A program made the position numbers and the translations under genes. From Cotesia glomerata (Eukaryota; Arthropoda; Insecta; Hymenoptera; Braconidae), in assembly GCF_020080835.1 (NCBI RefSeq), contig NC_058167.1:7844957-7908956 (forward strand): 64,000 bases of DNA, read 5' to 3'. The notes beneath the pieces are model-generated. The model worked only from the letters and a program-made list of their open reading frames with translations, did not search any database and was not told where the DNA came from. The number at the start of each line of letters is the position of its first letter. Positions within the stretch are counted from its first letter, which is position 1. This document shows, piece after piece, positions 35,968 to 51,600 of this stretch.

Positions 35968-38900
35968 CTGTAACGTTTTAAATATTTTTTATTTAGTTTT
36001 CAGTTAAAGATCCTCCCGCTGGGTAAATAACTTTTAGAGCATTAATAAACTTTTTTAACAGCTGTCTCTACTCCAACCAGAAATAAACCTTACAAAAGTA
36101 TTAAAATATTAATTCCCTCGGCTCATAAAACACATATTTACAATGTAAATCTCCTTCAGCATATATTATGATGTTTTTTATGATTTATTTCCCCGAAAGA
36201 ACACTTCAAAAGCTCGTTTCCGTAGTAATTTACTCCCTATTAAAGCTTTATTTTTAATTCTAGCGGTATTTACATGAGTTCAAAGCTCATTTATTTTATA
36301 TTTTCTACTTTATTTTTAAATTTTTGATTAAAAAAAATGATCTTTTATCTTATGTTTTAAAAATTTGCATTTAAGAGTCCTTTTTTTGACAAAAAATTAT
36401 TTTTTTCATGTGACTCTAAATTTTGATCTTTAAATCATCAATTATTCCCGCCATACTAAACTATTTATTATGAATAATAGAACAAAAATCAACTGTGAAA
36501 AATTACATACAATGTTTAGAGTCTTTAGACACAGAGTTTCCAATTTTTTCTCGATAAATTTTAATTTTTCTGGATGAAATTTTCCAATTATCTCTAAAAA
36601 TATTCTCTTTCTTCAATATAAATCTCTTCAAGATGAAATTAAACATTAATTACCTCCTCCTCAGAGACTCTAACCCCACGAAATACCAATTTAATTCATT
36701 TTTCCAATAACCTGAGCTGTCTCTAGAGTATCGCGAGCCGCTTCACGTGTACCGCTTTGTTCCACGTGACTTAATTCCAGACAAATTAATAATTCACCAA
36801 TACAAGTGACCGAGGAATGCTTCGGAATAATAAACTAGCCCGTAGAAACTAATAGCCCATCAATGTAAGACAAAGAGAATAAATAAAGTCTCTCTAGTCT
36901 ATTCCCTTGTTGCCGATTGGAAGCTCCTGTTTAGAGTTAGTGAGGAATAGAAACCTCCGTCTATTAAACTTGTCCTTTTTGCTCTCCCAGCTATTCCTTA
37001 GGCGTTCGCGCGCGTTTGGAACTGTAGAGCAGTGTATATTTTTAGAGAATCTAAAGACTAGTGACTAGCGCCTTGTTAAACTCCAGGGATTCTCCGTGCT
37101 GGATTATTAATCCCAGGGCCGTTATACACCCGAGAAATACGGGACGTGGCTTACTTCCAGATTCGCGAATTAAATCGCTTTTTATTCTTTTCGCTAGTAA
37201 TAGTAATAGCTACAGAAAGAAAACTTAGATGAGAGTCTCTAAGTGGAGCCTCTGATATTATACCCGAGACCAGTTTATTTACGGCCTTATTTTCTGTTGA
37301 CAAGATTATTTTTTTTTTATTTCCTCTGCTGACTCTAAAAAGCTTTCGGACTTGTAGACGGACGATCTCAAGGACTTTTATCTTTAAATACAACTTAGAG
37401 CTTAACAATATATTACAATTAAGCATAAAGTATTTTTTAATTTCGATTTATTATTTTTGAGATTTAAATTATGAAATTGTGCTCTAAATTTATGACCATA
37501 AATTTTACACTCGATTCTTCCGACGCTTCTACTTGAGTAAACAATGTTCAGAACTTTAAAAACTTCATTCTCACACTTCTACTTCACAGGACTAAGATTC
37601 AAAGTTTCGACTCTAAGAGAACAATAAATAATGAAATGATAAAAAAAAATCAAATGTTCTTTCAAACTTTAAAAATTTAATACTCGGTCTGCAAAAAGAA
37701 TAACCGTAATACCTATTTATAAAACTCATTACGAAGCTCTTGACTTCACCATGAGCTTTTTTCGCGCTCATGAAGTTAAATGCGAAAGGTCTCTATTACA
37801 TATGAGTGTAAGAATAAATATAAATATATAAAAGTACCGGAGAGAAACTAGGCAGTTCGTTTGTCGAGTAAGTCCGCTCTGATTACACACCAGGGTATTT
37901 TGCTACACACTCACGAAGCTAAAGAGGTCAGCTTTTAGTTTTTTAGAGCCCCTGAGAATAAATTTTTGAATATAAATAAATTCAAAATGAATAATATATA
38001 AATTTTGAGCCGAAATTTCGATTAATTGAATCTGATAATCTCGGGGAAATATTTTTAATCAAGGTGATATCAGCGTTCGCTATTTACAAGAGGTAAAAAA
38101 TTGACACTATACATTGTATAGGTGGCAGGAAAGTTCGCTTGGCTATTAATTAGAGAAAAAAAAGTGGATAAATAGCTTAAAAAAATGCGGTTTACGTTAA
38201 AAAAGGTAAGATAATGTTACTGAAAATTAATGAGTGCTCTTAGACAAAAGCCGTGTAAAATAGTGGTAACACGAAACTCACCCGTTAAAAATAAAGTTTC
38301 ATTTAAAAATAAGAACAAATAATAAAGAAAAACTTGGGCGTAAATATATTCTACCGACTTTTAATGTTTAATGTCCTTCTCTGGAGGAAAAAATGATCAC
38401 TTTTTTAAACAAATTTAATTAGTGATTCGTAATTTGAAATTAAAAATAAAAAATAATGATTTGGTTTTGAGGAAGGGAAACACTAGACGTAAAGTAGCCC
38501 CGGCATTTATTTTATTTTTGTACGTGATGCTGCTGAGGGTTAATGTAAAGGAGAAAATAAAATAAAATAAAGAAAGAGAAAAGGCTCGGGGCAATTAACT
38601 TAATTGTGAGTCCTTTCTCTGAAATTATATTTTTTTAGTGGCCAAAAATTTTATCACAAAGCTGATGTAAGATTACGGGAAAAAGAAGGGGACTAAGAGC
38701 AATTATAAAAAATTTAGTTGACACTTGAAAGCTGTTAAATGTTATTCTACGGGTTTTAATTTATAAAGGGGTATTTTTTTCGAGAAAGGAGAAGGAAGGA
38801 AGATGAAATTTATTCGATGGATTAAATGAAAGTGATTTGACAGGCGAATTGATATTTGAAGATCGTTAGAGAGTAATAAAAGGGGATATTGAATTTCGGT

Positions 38901-39114
38901 TCAGGTTGAATCTGAACAGAGCTACAGAACTGACGGGTGTTGCTTGAAGCGGGAAAAACGGTTTACTCCAAATACTTCCGAGGCATAAAACCGATTTCAG
39001 CTTTGTTATTTTGTTCTTTTAGTTTTTTTACTGGGGAATTGAAGCTGTTACACGATTCGAACGTTCTATTCGAACATTGAGAGTTTATGGTTCAGTTTAG
39101 TCTCTAAAAACTAC

Positions 39115-39315
39115 ACGCTATTTCGTGGAAAAATTTTCTGATATGAAAACATATACAATTTTTTGATTAAAAGTAAATATTGAATAATAAATAAATATAG
39201 TAAATAAATATTGAATATGTAAAAAACGTCAACATATATTTTGAATATGGATAGTCTCGGAAATCTTCAACAGATGGCGTATGATCGCTAAATTGTCTCT
39301 TTTACTAGAGAGTTA
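39115..39315 (-). repeat. Dispersed repeat family R1, copy 5
   Basis: The right end CAACAGATGGCGTATGATCG, CTAAATTGTCTCTTTTACTA, GAGAGTTAAA is the clearest match to copy 3 at 24215 and, inverted, to copies at 11690 and 57830. The left part (TTTTCTGATATGAAAACATA) resembles the far end of the 11690 copy. Confidence 0.5.
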
Positions 39316-42300
39316 AATTTAAATTGCAAAGAAATAATTTATTTTTTATTTTAGATAAAAAATTGAACTTATCTATAAAAAATTTATTTTACAGGACGTT
39401 TACTTTTGTTTCATTAAAAAAAAAATTACACAAACGTAATTAAATCGGTAATTAAGATATGGTATACATGGAAGTATGTATAAGTAAAAGTTTGAGGTTA
39501 TAAAGGCGTCCAAGTAGCAAAAGCCATTGCCAGAAGTGTAGTTGGTGTACAGTTGGGTAAGTCGAGAGCTTAATAGCCGTAATTTATAATCGAATTACGG
39601 GTGTCTTTACTGTTTAAGTTCCCTCAACTTGGAATTTGTCGATAGAACGCGTGTGCTCCTTCAGACTTAGAGCTTTGTGCTTGGAGACGTTGTCACACTA
39701 GTATGTATAATATATACACGATTAACCGGGGCTCTAATTCATCGGTCCTCTGCCCTCATACTCTTACATCCCACATGTATATCTGCTCGAGAAAGTAAGG
39801 GAATTCAACATTTAACATCCGAGAACACTACACCACTCTCACATTCTCGTCCCAGACAATCCTATGTTTATTTAGGAGCTGTGTAAATGTTTAACCGCTG
39901 GTTATAGGTCATCCGAGATCACACACTGCTATACCTAAGATAGCGATGAATTATACTCATTATCTAATGGCTTACAGGACTCTCTTCATCTTAAATATTA
40001 AACGATATACTCTTTTTAATTTATTATTTAAAAATTATTTTTGTTTATAAATTTATTGAGATGGAATTTCTTTTAAAATGAGTAACAGCATGCATTTTTT
40101 CACACATGTGTATTTTCCACATATGTGAATTCTCGAAACTATTAAAAATAAGTAAGTACATCATGTTTATATTCATATGAAAGCTCATTAAATTTCTTAC
40201 AAAAAAAATTATAGAATAATAATAAATAATAGAACTTTTTACCCAAGTTAATTAAAAGCAAATAAAAAAAAGGTGTCATTATTCATTATAATTAAAAAAA
40301 GTTATCTAGGATTCTCATTTCCTGAATGAATATGAACACGTCTAATATAGTCGACATAAAGTAAATTCAGTGAATAGAATAGCAAGAGGTGGAGGTCTAG
40401 CGACCAAATTGAAGGCAGCTTCGATGCAATAATGCCTGGGGTTGTCTCGTGGGATGTCGCATCGGTTGTTCGTTCGAGTATACCGCTATACGGGTATTCT
40501 AGGCTCTGATCCACCAGCTAGTTACCTTCTATTCCAGCTTCCTCAATAATATCACAGAAGACGCCTCCAGTACAACCTACAGAATTATTTCCTCAAAAAA
40601 GACATTAGTTTCCCCGGCTAATTAGAGCTCCGTGTAATCCAAAGCAGTAATAATTTGTCCCTCAGGTTCTATTGAATTACAAATTCACTGGCAAAATTAA
40701 TTTGAATTCCAAATTGAAGCCATCATAATGATAATAATTACTAGTTTGAATTGATTGCCGGCGGTTAAAGTCGATTTTTCGGATCTTTTTCAACCGAGAA
40801 TGCGATAGTTTAAATATACGTTCGCTATTATGGGCATACAGAGGAGCTGGAAAAGCAATAATGTGCAGAGGTACATATGTCTCGATGCTACATAATAGTA
40901 CGGACAGAAAGACTGGGAAGCAGATACACAACGCCAGCACAAATCCTCATTAGGAAGGACATGTGGCCAATTGCGTGCCTACTCATGGTCTTACTCGCTA
41001 TTATCGGTCAGGTGTAGTCTACTATATCTGTATCTCTCTGATACAAGTTTCCTCGTAGAATAGTTGCAGAGGAAATCTCCAGATACGTCGGTCCAATCCT
41101 TAACTACCTTCCCGATTCCAATATATTGGTATTAGTATTACTGTTGGTAAATACAATTTATTGCCAATCATGATTTAGTGATCTAAACTTTATAAATTTA
41201 ATTTTCAATTCCGAGGATTGTAAATTTTTGTTTGACTTTAATCAACTTTTTAGGTTACCTGATATTTATTCTTTAAGTTTGATTTGGAATTATGGACTAT
41301 GGAACTCTACCGGGCACGAAAGAGAGAACTCTTGTTTGGAGAATCTAGTTTCGGAGGTATTTCGAGCTGGATAAAATCAACAGTCGTATAAATGTATTTT
41401 TTTAAAATGAAAATACTTTTATTGAATCATTTATTAAATTTTATTTATTAAAAGGAGTTAAAAAAAAGTTTTATTTTTAATATTATTTATTTAACGTTGA
41501 AAATTAATTTCTAAAATGAATAAAAATCGATTGAAAATAAAAAAATGAAAAATTCACCTATAAACTCATAATAATTAATATAATAATAGGAAAAATGACA
41601 AATTACTTAAATCAAAGTTTGAAATAGCAATATAAGTTTATTCAAAACGGGAGTTTACACTCGATTAAGCAGTAACAGAAGTGCAATTAAACGATCTATC
41701 GAATTAAGCGTCTCGTGTTCTCTTTCCTTCACGGAGATGTACGCAGCATCAAAGATAAAGACTCTACATGTAGGTTGCCTTAGCGCCTTAGAGCCGTAGA
41801 GTGTCTAGTGACAAAGTAGTATGAAGTAATTGTACGCTTCCATTCTTGTTAGGCCAAAGTTTAAACTTAAATTTCTTCGGAGTTTCGGATAGAACGAGGA
41901 TAAAGACTACGAAATTAAATTTCGCGAATTTAGTGAGAAACGATACGACCTTCTCCTTTTCCTTGTTCTTGGTACTGGTACTTTTGAACCAGTCTCGTAT
42001 ATTCACTCTAACTCGAGAGTTCTTGTCGTTGTTTCCTTTCGGACATCTTTACTACCGATGTATAAAAGTAACTTCTTTCTCGGGATAAATATAAACGCAC
42101 GTAACATCTGTATTACTGTATTACTGTTACTGCATCCGAGAAGTTCAATGAGAATGCTCGAGTAAGCTCTAGTCACTGGATATATCTATATATATCCTAT
42201 ATTTATACCAAAACAATATAATAGTAATGGTATAGTTACTGCTACAGAATCAGAAAGTTTCCGATACTTGGATTCACTCGTTCATGCATCTCGTAAATAC

Positions 42301-44913
42301 ACTAAAAGTACTCTACTTTTAAACATCTGTACTCAAATATTTATATTATATAACCTCAAAGTTTAGTGGGCCTTCAAAATTATGCGGCCTGGCTCTGATT
42401 ACAATTTCAAGCCCGTTTTCACTAAATATCAAGGGCCTATTATTTTATGTAATTATATGTACAATGTCATGCAATTAATTATCAATTAACAGTCAAGATA
42501 TTCGAACAGAAAAAATTAATTGACAGAAAAAAAACCCATCATCGTTTTGCAATATTTTGATGTTATTAAATTGAACATTCAATCGTTGATGAAATACAAT
42601 TCAGTGATAAAACAAAGGTAATTTTGAAATATAATTACATAGTAAATTAACAAATCATTTACAGCACGGTAAGTTAATTAAAATGTCAAACGTTTTAGTT
42701 GTCGCTTTTGAAGATTCTCTTTGTGATGAAAGAATTTTTTGTTTAAAAATTGCATTGGAAATAACAGAGTAAATCAAATACTTGACGGAAAATTGAACTT
42801 TTAACAACTGACAAATGATGCTTACACGATCATATATGGTTCATAAATAATTCAGTCTTATTATTGACGCAGAAACCCTTTGAAAGAGATGAAAGCTCGG
42901 CCATCAATCGCTTTGACGTCGGCAAACATCCAATTTTTATATCCAAAATTTTTTGCTAGTAGCAAACACGCCGTTACTTACAAAATAATTCTATTTGCTC
43001 AACTAGTTTACGTTATTTCAGAGATAGTTTCTGTGAAAAATAATCGTTAAATATTTTATCTCAACCCTTAAGTTAAGTTCTTCCAGCGCAACTCTTTTTT
43101 AGTTTACTTTTATGTGCTTTTTAGTTTATTCCCGTGTCTTTTACGCATGTATACTTATCGCAACCCAATTCCTCAGCACAGTTTACGGTAAACTTGAGAT
43201 TAAATCTAACATTTGTAACTGTATTTTTACCTCTATTTACTCCCCAACTTTTTATTTTTATTCTCGCACATTTCAGCTGCTTAACAGCCGACTCTAACGC
43301 TGCTGCAATTTTATTTTATTGTTCAAAGTATCTTAAACATTTATTTATTTATCTGTTATCAGATTCCGCCGTTTTTTGAATTTATAAATTGAGCACTCTA
43401 TGTTTTATTTTGGATTTAATAGATCTTGATTTCGCAAATGAACCTTTAAAATGTTATTAAAATGTTAAAATGTTATTTCAATTTCAAGCATTTCAATTCT
43501 ATGATATTTAAGCTATTAGTTTCAATTTTAATAACCAGAGTGGTGATGCACTTTGGATCGATTTAGCTTTCATGTTACAAAAATCTAATTTAGTTTTTGA
43601 AATCGTGATTTTTGCCCGTCACTTAGAGAGTTAATGGAAAAACCCGGGAGAAAATTGTTTATTAAATTTTATAAAAATTCAAAGGGTAATTTTTATTAAA
43701 TTTTATTATCATTATTATTATATCACGTAATTAATACGGCTTGTTGTACTTTATCAATTAATTGACAAGTATTTTGTTGTGTGAATATAAATTTTCGACG
43801 TTACTTATAATAATAATAAATAACAATGTAATCAGAAATTATTGTTCCGTCAATCAAAATAGCTTTTGTTGATCAATAATTAACTATCAATAATAAACCG
43901 TACAGCCAATCACAAATGATTAATTAATATTACCATACAAACAATTCAATATTGCATAACCATTTGTAATATAATTTTTAATTCTATAATTATGATATAT
44001 TTATTATTAACAGCGTTCAATTTTCAATAAATTAAATTATTCAAGTGATAAAATTAAATTGTCAGTTATGATTAATTATTTCTCTTACTACAAAAATTAA
44101 TATTTTTTTCTATTTAAACATAATAATTTTTGCGTGTAAATTCAGTTAAAAACAATAATGATAAACGACAACTCCATTAACAATTTACCAACATATGTAA
44201 CTTGCATCAAAGAAATATAACATAATATTGTTCAGAGGGTTATTTCGAATTTACCGAAGCTCCTTCGGGCGGTGTATTGCATTATGAACAAAATATACAA
44301 TATAATATACCATACACAATATTTAATTTACAGAGGTCGCACAAAATTCAACCGTGCGCGAACCTGATTACATTTCGAGAGAGTGGATGGAACATACCCC
44401 TGAGTACTAGGGGTATTATTCTAGAACAAAGACACTTTTTACTATCAGCGGTTTTGAACCGTAAACCGTCTGTTTGTAAGCTGTACATTCTCCTCATATT
44501 TTAATTTTAATTCAATCAAAATCATGCGTACTGAATTATTTAAAAAAAATAACAAATTCATTTACCGAGTAGTGAGAATGTTAATTATCCATTTGAAACG
44601 TAATAAAAAGCATGGAAGCTTTTGAAAGAGCAATCCGCTCTAAATTCGTAGAATATTTGGTGGGAGCTTAAATCCTAGATTGGGAGGAAAATGTTTCGCC
44701 GGTAAGGCGCGAGAGGTCGGGGAGTATCAGGCACGTATCAGCGACCCATTTCACTGGTTTGATTTGAATAGAGGCACGAGGTAAGTCCAGAGTGTGAATG
44801 TGTATATGCTTGTGTTGTGATGTATAGGGTGCAGGTAGCCCTCGACGTGTTCCATCGGGGTTACTGCTCGTGAATTGCCCGACCGTATCCACCCCATTCT
44901 GCCGTCACTAACC

Positions 44914-44990
44914 TCTACATTCTATATTCTACATTCTACATTCTACATTCTCCATACTACATACTACACAGTACATAGTAGGTACTCTAG
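44914..44990. repeat. TACATTC-type minisatellite
   Basis: Several TACATTC/TATATTC heptads grade into TACTACA units over about 75 bases. Confidence 0.8.
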
Positions 44991-46506
44991 GCTCTGGACT
45001 GTGACTCTTCAGAGTGAAAGTATTGCAGAAAATACTGAATCCGGAATCATGAATCCTGACAATTGTATAGTTAAACATGCAAACTTGCCAACTGGATCGT
45101 GATTGGTAATGGAAAAAATATCGATTGATGAGTTTTATTTATCGGTGGTAATTTATCAATCTTTTGTCGGCTAAAATACATATGCCCGTTGTTCCGAGGG
45201 CTTTTTTAACCGATCAATTGTTTTTCTTTTCAATACCAATATTTGCTGGGCAAACAGTTTTCGTTGTAATTTAAACTGAAAATTCAAAGGCGATAAATTT
45301 ACTCAAATATATTTTTTTTTACTTTTATTTTTTTTCACAATTAATAATAATAATAAAATTAATTTATACAAAACAAGTACAAGACTCGACAAAAGTATAA
45401 ATCGGTCTTAAAGTTACATCCACCGTGAATCATTTCCAGGTCATGAGTTTATCCGGTTTAGTTTCCTCATTGCAAGGATCCGAGACTGAGAATGAAAAGG
45501 ATGAAACTTTTTGTGAAATATACACCAAACTCGCATCTTTATTAAATTGAAATTTCTTTTATTAAATCGTAACAGAAAAACTGTAAAATAATGAACCCTT
45601 CAAGATTTTTCGCGTAATAAAATTCTTCAAAATTATTTCCTTGACTCTATTCAAGATTACTACTTCTAAGCCTGGTTAATTTTCTATATATCTGACGTCT
45701 ACTTCATGTATCTGGTGAAGCCCTGAAATACGTAAATATATATTTATATGTATGTGTAGATGTATATAATATCCATAATGCGAAGGTGCCTTGATGTAAA
45801 TGGAAAATGGTACGGCTTCATTCACATGCTGGTTTAGAGAGTACGTGTGGCGAACCAAGTATCCTGGAAACGTTATTAAATTTGTCGGATGGCGCCAGCC
45901 AGCTCTCTCGTGGCACGGTATACATCTTTCTCTTTAATATACACACCAACTAGTGTTGTACTATGTATCTAGTATCTACCGTAGACTACAGAACAGTGGC
46001 CCGAGTCTTCTTGCATCCACTGTTAAATTACAGTTTCAAACCGACGACCTTTGGCCGCACTCTGCAGACCAAGACCAGGACCAGGACGGAGCCATAACTT
46101 TTCCGAAAGTTAATTAGACCGAAAGCTTCATTCAAATACCCAATAAACACACTCACTTTTTTTATTTCATTACCACAATAAAGTTTGCTAATCAATCGGC
46201 TTTGAATAACTAATTTTGAACAAACTTGCTACAGCTATTTTCATTTAATAACGCGTCGTTTATTTCGAGTCCCGGTTTTTATAACTTTTCGTTGCTAATT
46301 TAATAATCAATTATTTAAATTTTATTGTTAAAAAGTATCTCGTATGTTTTATACTTTATGACAGCTTTGTAATTAAACGCTGCGGATTTTATAGTTTTAC
46401 TTGTCAAGTGTGAAATGTTATTTTATTGACAAACAATTTATTAAATATATACTATTTTTTTTTTATTTTTAACGATCATTTTTTAGAGAAAAAATTACAT
46501 CTAATA

Positions 46507-47394
46507 CACGGAAAGAACAATAACCCACTGTACATCCTCGTATAGTATACTCCGTGGTATTTGTAGTGAAAAAAAATTTCAGATTAGGTATAGTCAATAT
46601 CCTTCAAAGTATACTAAATTATTTTTGGACTGTACTCAGTGAAGTCTTCGATTTAATCGATTAATTTTTCTGGTTATATCGCGTAAAACTTCACGGGATA
46701 TAATCTGAAAAATTATTTCGTGTAAATTAAATTATACTCTGTTGAAATTTGGATTATGCCCACGGTGACTCGCCAATTTTTTTTCTAGCGTCTGCGCACT
46801 TATCATTATCATATCTATTATGTATTTTAAATATTAGGTTAGTCAAATATTGTTTTAAATAATTATTACATGCATCAAAAACATTTAAGGAGCATTAAAG
46901 CACAATTTTTCCGATAATTTGGGGTTAAAAAATTGTTTTTTCTTTTCTTAGACTTTTCGAACTTAAAAATGTTAGGCTAAGAAAAAAATATTTTCACATA
47001 TCAAAATATATAAATAGTCACACACTCATATAATTCACTAATTATATTTTAATTAATAACCAATATGCTGATTGACTATACTCACAAATTATAAACAACA
47101 CTTTACGTGCAGGCCCTAGAAAAAACAATGGCGGAGTCACCGTGGGCATAATCTAAATTTTAACCGAGTATAATTTAATTTACCCGAAATAATTTTTCAG
47201 ATTATATCCCGTGAAGTTTTACGCGATATAACCAGAAAAATTAATCGATTAAATCGGAGACTTCACTGAGTACAGTCCAAAAATAATTTAGTATACTTTG
47301 AAGGATATTGACTATAGTCTGAAATTTTTTTTCATTACAAATACCACGTAGTATACTATACGAGGATGTACAGTGGGTTATTGTTCTTTCCGTG
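46507..47394. mobile_element. Long-TIR foldback element, TA-flanked
   Basis: Inverted repeats of about 265 bases start CACGGAAAGAACAATAACCC and are nearly identical. They run inward to the GCCCACGGTGACTCGCC region at about 46770 and 47130, leaving a loop of about 355 bases. TA stands outside both ends (46505-46506 and 47395-47396). It shares the CACGGAAA tip with the element at 808..1567 but not the sequence inside it. No transposase frame is seen. The arm similarity suggests recent insertion or arm conversion. Confidence 0.88.
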
Positions 47395-47400
47395 TAACTG

Positions 47401-48359
<959 letters not shown>

Positions 48360-48432
48360 ATTTTTATCAGTACGAAAATTTCAATTTATCTTGTACTTAA
48401 ATTATTAAAAAAAAAAAAAAATTGCACACGTG

Positions 48433-48654
48433 CACAGAAAAAAAAATTAACTTGAATCAAGAAAAAAATTCTCGAACCACGAATATAATTTTGAAAAGTT
48501 TCATTGTCTTGAATCAAGATGGAAAATTCTTGAATTAAGTAAAATTTACTTAAACCAAGAAATATTTCTTAGTTTGAGAATTTTTCTGCTCAAATCAAGA
48601 AAATTGAGTTCTTCAAAATTATTGACTTGATTCAAGTAAATTTTTTTTTCTGTG
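48433..48654. mobile_element. Small CACAG-ended inverted-repeat element
   Basis: The left end CACAGAAAAAAAAATTAACT continues to TGAATCAAG; the right end is its complement with one mismatch. Inside, TCTTGAATCAAGA-like motifs recur in both orientations (near 48449, 48511, 48556 and 48595), so the whole 222-base element is a string of short self-complementary pieces. Confidence 0.75.
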
Positions 48655-51600
48655 TGTGTGTTACTTACATAAACCAAATTATAATAAAGTTATAATTTTA
48701 AAATAAAGCGCATTATCACAACATGAATGTCCGGAATTTGGGAGCATATTTCGTTCTCGAAAACAATTAGCCGGGGGTAATAGGATAATTTTAATTAAAC
48801 CGTGTGATGAAGTCATCAAAATTAAATATAAATAGAAGCGTATAATAACATATACATTACGTTTATGTGTATGAATACGAGATGGTATCTGAAATGGCAA
48901 AATGCAATGCAATCCGGTGTGTTTGCATATGTGTGTATGCATATGCAAGAATTGACGCAGGTATTTGTGGGCTCGTCATAGTCGTCACACCGGCGAACGT
49001 GTGGCGAGCTTCGCGGTACACTCGTGGTGACTCCAACACTATACATACAAAGTGATGTGACGCAATGGAAACAGTTTTCCCAGCGGCATTTCATTTCAGC
49101 AAAGCTTACACTCAGCAGAGCAGAGCACTAGACTACGCCGGGAAACTCGACAGCATTATAAACAGTAGGTATGTCTTCGTACCCCGATGACTAGTACACC
49201 ACATTAAACCTACCAAGCTTGGTTTGTCATCGGCGAATTCATTGGCCCGCCTATCATTTCATTATATTTCGCGCTAAAATGCGTCAAGCTTCATCTCACG
49301 CATCCATACATGTATAAACATATATTTACCGAGATAAACTCGAGACTGAAGTATGCTAAGCTCTTCAGTGTGCTTGCTTCTGCTGGTCAGTCTGTTTACC
49401 AATCATTTGCTTTTTAAATTTTAAATGAACCAATTCTTCATTCCTTCAAGCATTGCTACTTTTTACTTTTATTTTCACTTAATTAATATTTCATGTTTTA
49501 ATTTATTCGAAATTTATGAATATTTCAGACCAATGCGTTGTTTACTTTATAAATATGAAATTTTAATTTTAGTAATTTTACCGCTAGATGGCCTCCGGTC
49601 AAAAGTCTTCTCGCTAGTACAATTTAATTAAATATTGTTTTAAGGAATACGAATATATTAATGTAAATGTTTATCAATAAATAACTAGCTCTGATTAAGG
49701 TGAAGGATAGATCAATGTTGTTAAAGTAAATAATAAATTTATAAGCGGATGATAGTATTAGTGAAATGGAGTAGTAGAGAAGGATGTAACAGCGCGAGAT
49801 TAACATCATGCTTACTAATTACACAACTCTCAGCTCTCCAATCAGTCTGATGAGTTGTTCAATATTGACGAGTCTGGTGTAGGACTTATTCTAACAGTGT
49901 AAAGTGTATCAAGTAAATTAGAGATTTTTAAAGCTCTGATCTAACTATGTGAAATATTAAATACAAACTGAGAGTTTTTCGATAAATTTACACTATTAAT
50001 TATGTTGTACCTTCAAAAGACCTTATTTAATTATCGCCCCATGTACAGTTATTATTAAATTCTGGCGCATATCAAATTAGCGCTCTAGACACTAAATTAA
50101 GGGGGGATGATATGAGACGATTACTCCGGGCATTTATCAAAGTGACATCCGCAAAGTTTTAAATATATATGTATATATAATAACTCACTTAACGTTCAAC
50201 TTGGTCTTGTCGCTGCTAAAACTTTATAGCTTGATCGATTTTAGGTATAGCGTACTCTCTAATATTGAAGACACTTGTCTTTACTATTCATGACACTATC
50301 ATTTTATTTTATTTTATCACTCTGCTTAATAGCTTTCTGTGTACTTTGTAATTAAGTTTTTATTTTTGTACTTGGGGTACTTTTTTTTTATTATTGAAGG
50401 ATTGTAAGTAATAAGTCACAAATTTTTTTTTTCGACAAATATAATAGTAATAATAATAATAATCGGTAAAACGATTAACCTATAAAGATCTAGTCTGTAG
50501 TGGCCTTATTGCTTTTAGAGTAAGTAATATCATGGAATTGTATGTTTAAATAATAAATGAATTCAGTGAAGATCTCAGTCGCTTGCTGAGTATTACCAGA
50601 AACCTCTCTCTATACATACATACACAGAGAAATGAAAAGTAGGGATAGTAGTTATAGGTATGGCTAAGACATTTAGGCGATTAAATTCCTCCTAATATTC
50701 GTCTGGCAAATGTGAGAGCTTATATTCAATTTTCCAGAGTTAAAAATTAAATAATGGAGCCTTTAATGGAGCCGCAATTTAGAGTTTACAAAATAATTAA
50801 AAAAATATATACATAGAATAGAATAGAGGATCAAGGTATTAAAGGCTTTAAAGACTGGAAAAACAAATCGAAAATCGTTTGATATGATCGTTAATCCCTA
50901 CTGACATTTGATGATCAGAAATAACTTGAGCCGTACAAGTGGGGTCGAATCGTCAATCGAATCACCTCATTGCCGTGGTTTACGACTGCAAGCTCCAGCG
51001 AGCTTTTTCCACTTGAAAATAACAAAATAAAACCAAAAAAGTTAATCAACATTTTATGGATCGTTGTATTAAGCCCGTTTAATTGCTCTATTTTATCACG
51101 CTTGACGAAAATAATAACATTATTTTTTATTGAGACTTTAAACTCTTTCGATTACGATTAAAATATATGAGAAATTATTTCTTTGTTCGATTTGATATAC
51201 GGTGAACATTTTTTTGCTTTAGTAAAAATCAATGACTTTGATGTAATTAAAGTTAACTTCGTCAAAGTTAATTCGATCACTTGATAAAAAATAGTCGCTT
51301 GTTTCTTTGTGTGCAAAATTCAATTTTTTGTAAATAATAGAGAGGAGATGTGAATAGCTGAAGAATTTCCTTTCTTGTGTTCCTTATTTTTTGCAGACTA
51401 AAAGTATTCTCGAGTGGAGTGGAGAAGAAAGAGAACATCAAAGCGATTGGAATTAAGTATCAATAATGAAAAAACATAAAGTGTCTTTCGAGAAGTGAAC
51501 GATGGACTGCTTTGACATCGATAGCAAATAATGAAAAGTTTCCTTTCATCTTTCTATTGACCAAGAGATTTTCTCATAACTATTAATCACTCTTCTTTTC

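Larger units (their letters stand above)
35968..46504. other. 10.5 kb upstream of exon A with no gene recognised
   Basis: This is either the first long intron of the DPP4-like gene or its 5' flank. It is AT-rich with modest GC-richer islands near 36720-37130, 39500-39900, 40380-40580, 41680-42050 and 44640-45070. A dispersed-repeat copy lies near 39115..39315 and a TACATTC minisatellite near 44914. I searched for an upstream coding exon ending in phase 0 and did not find a convincing one. Confidence 0.5.
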
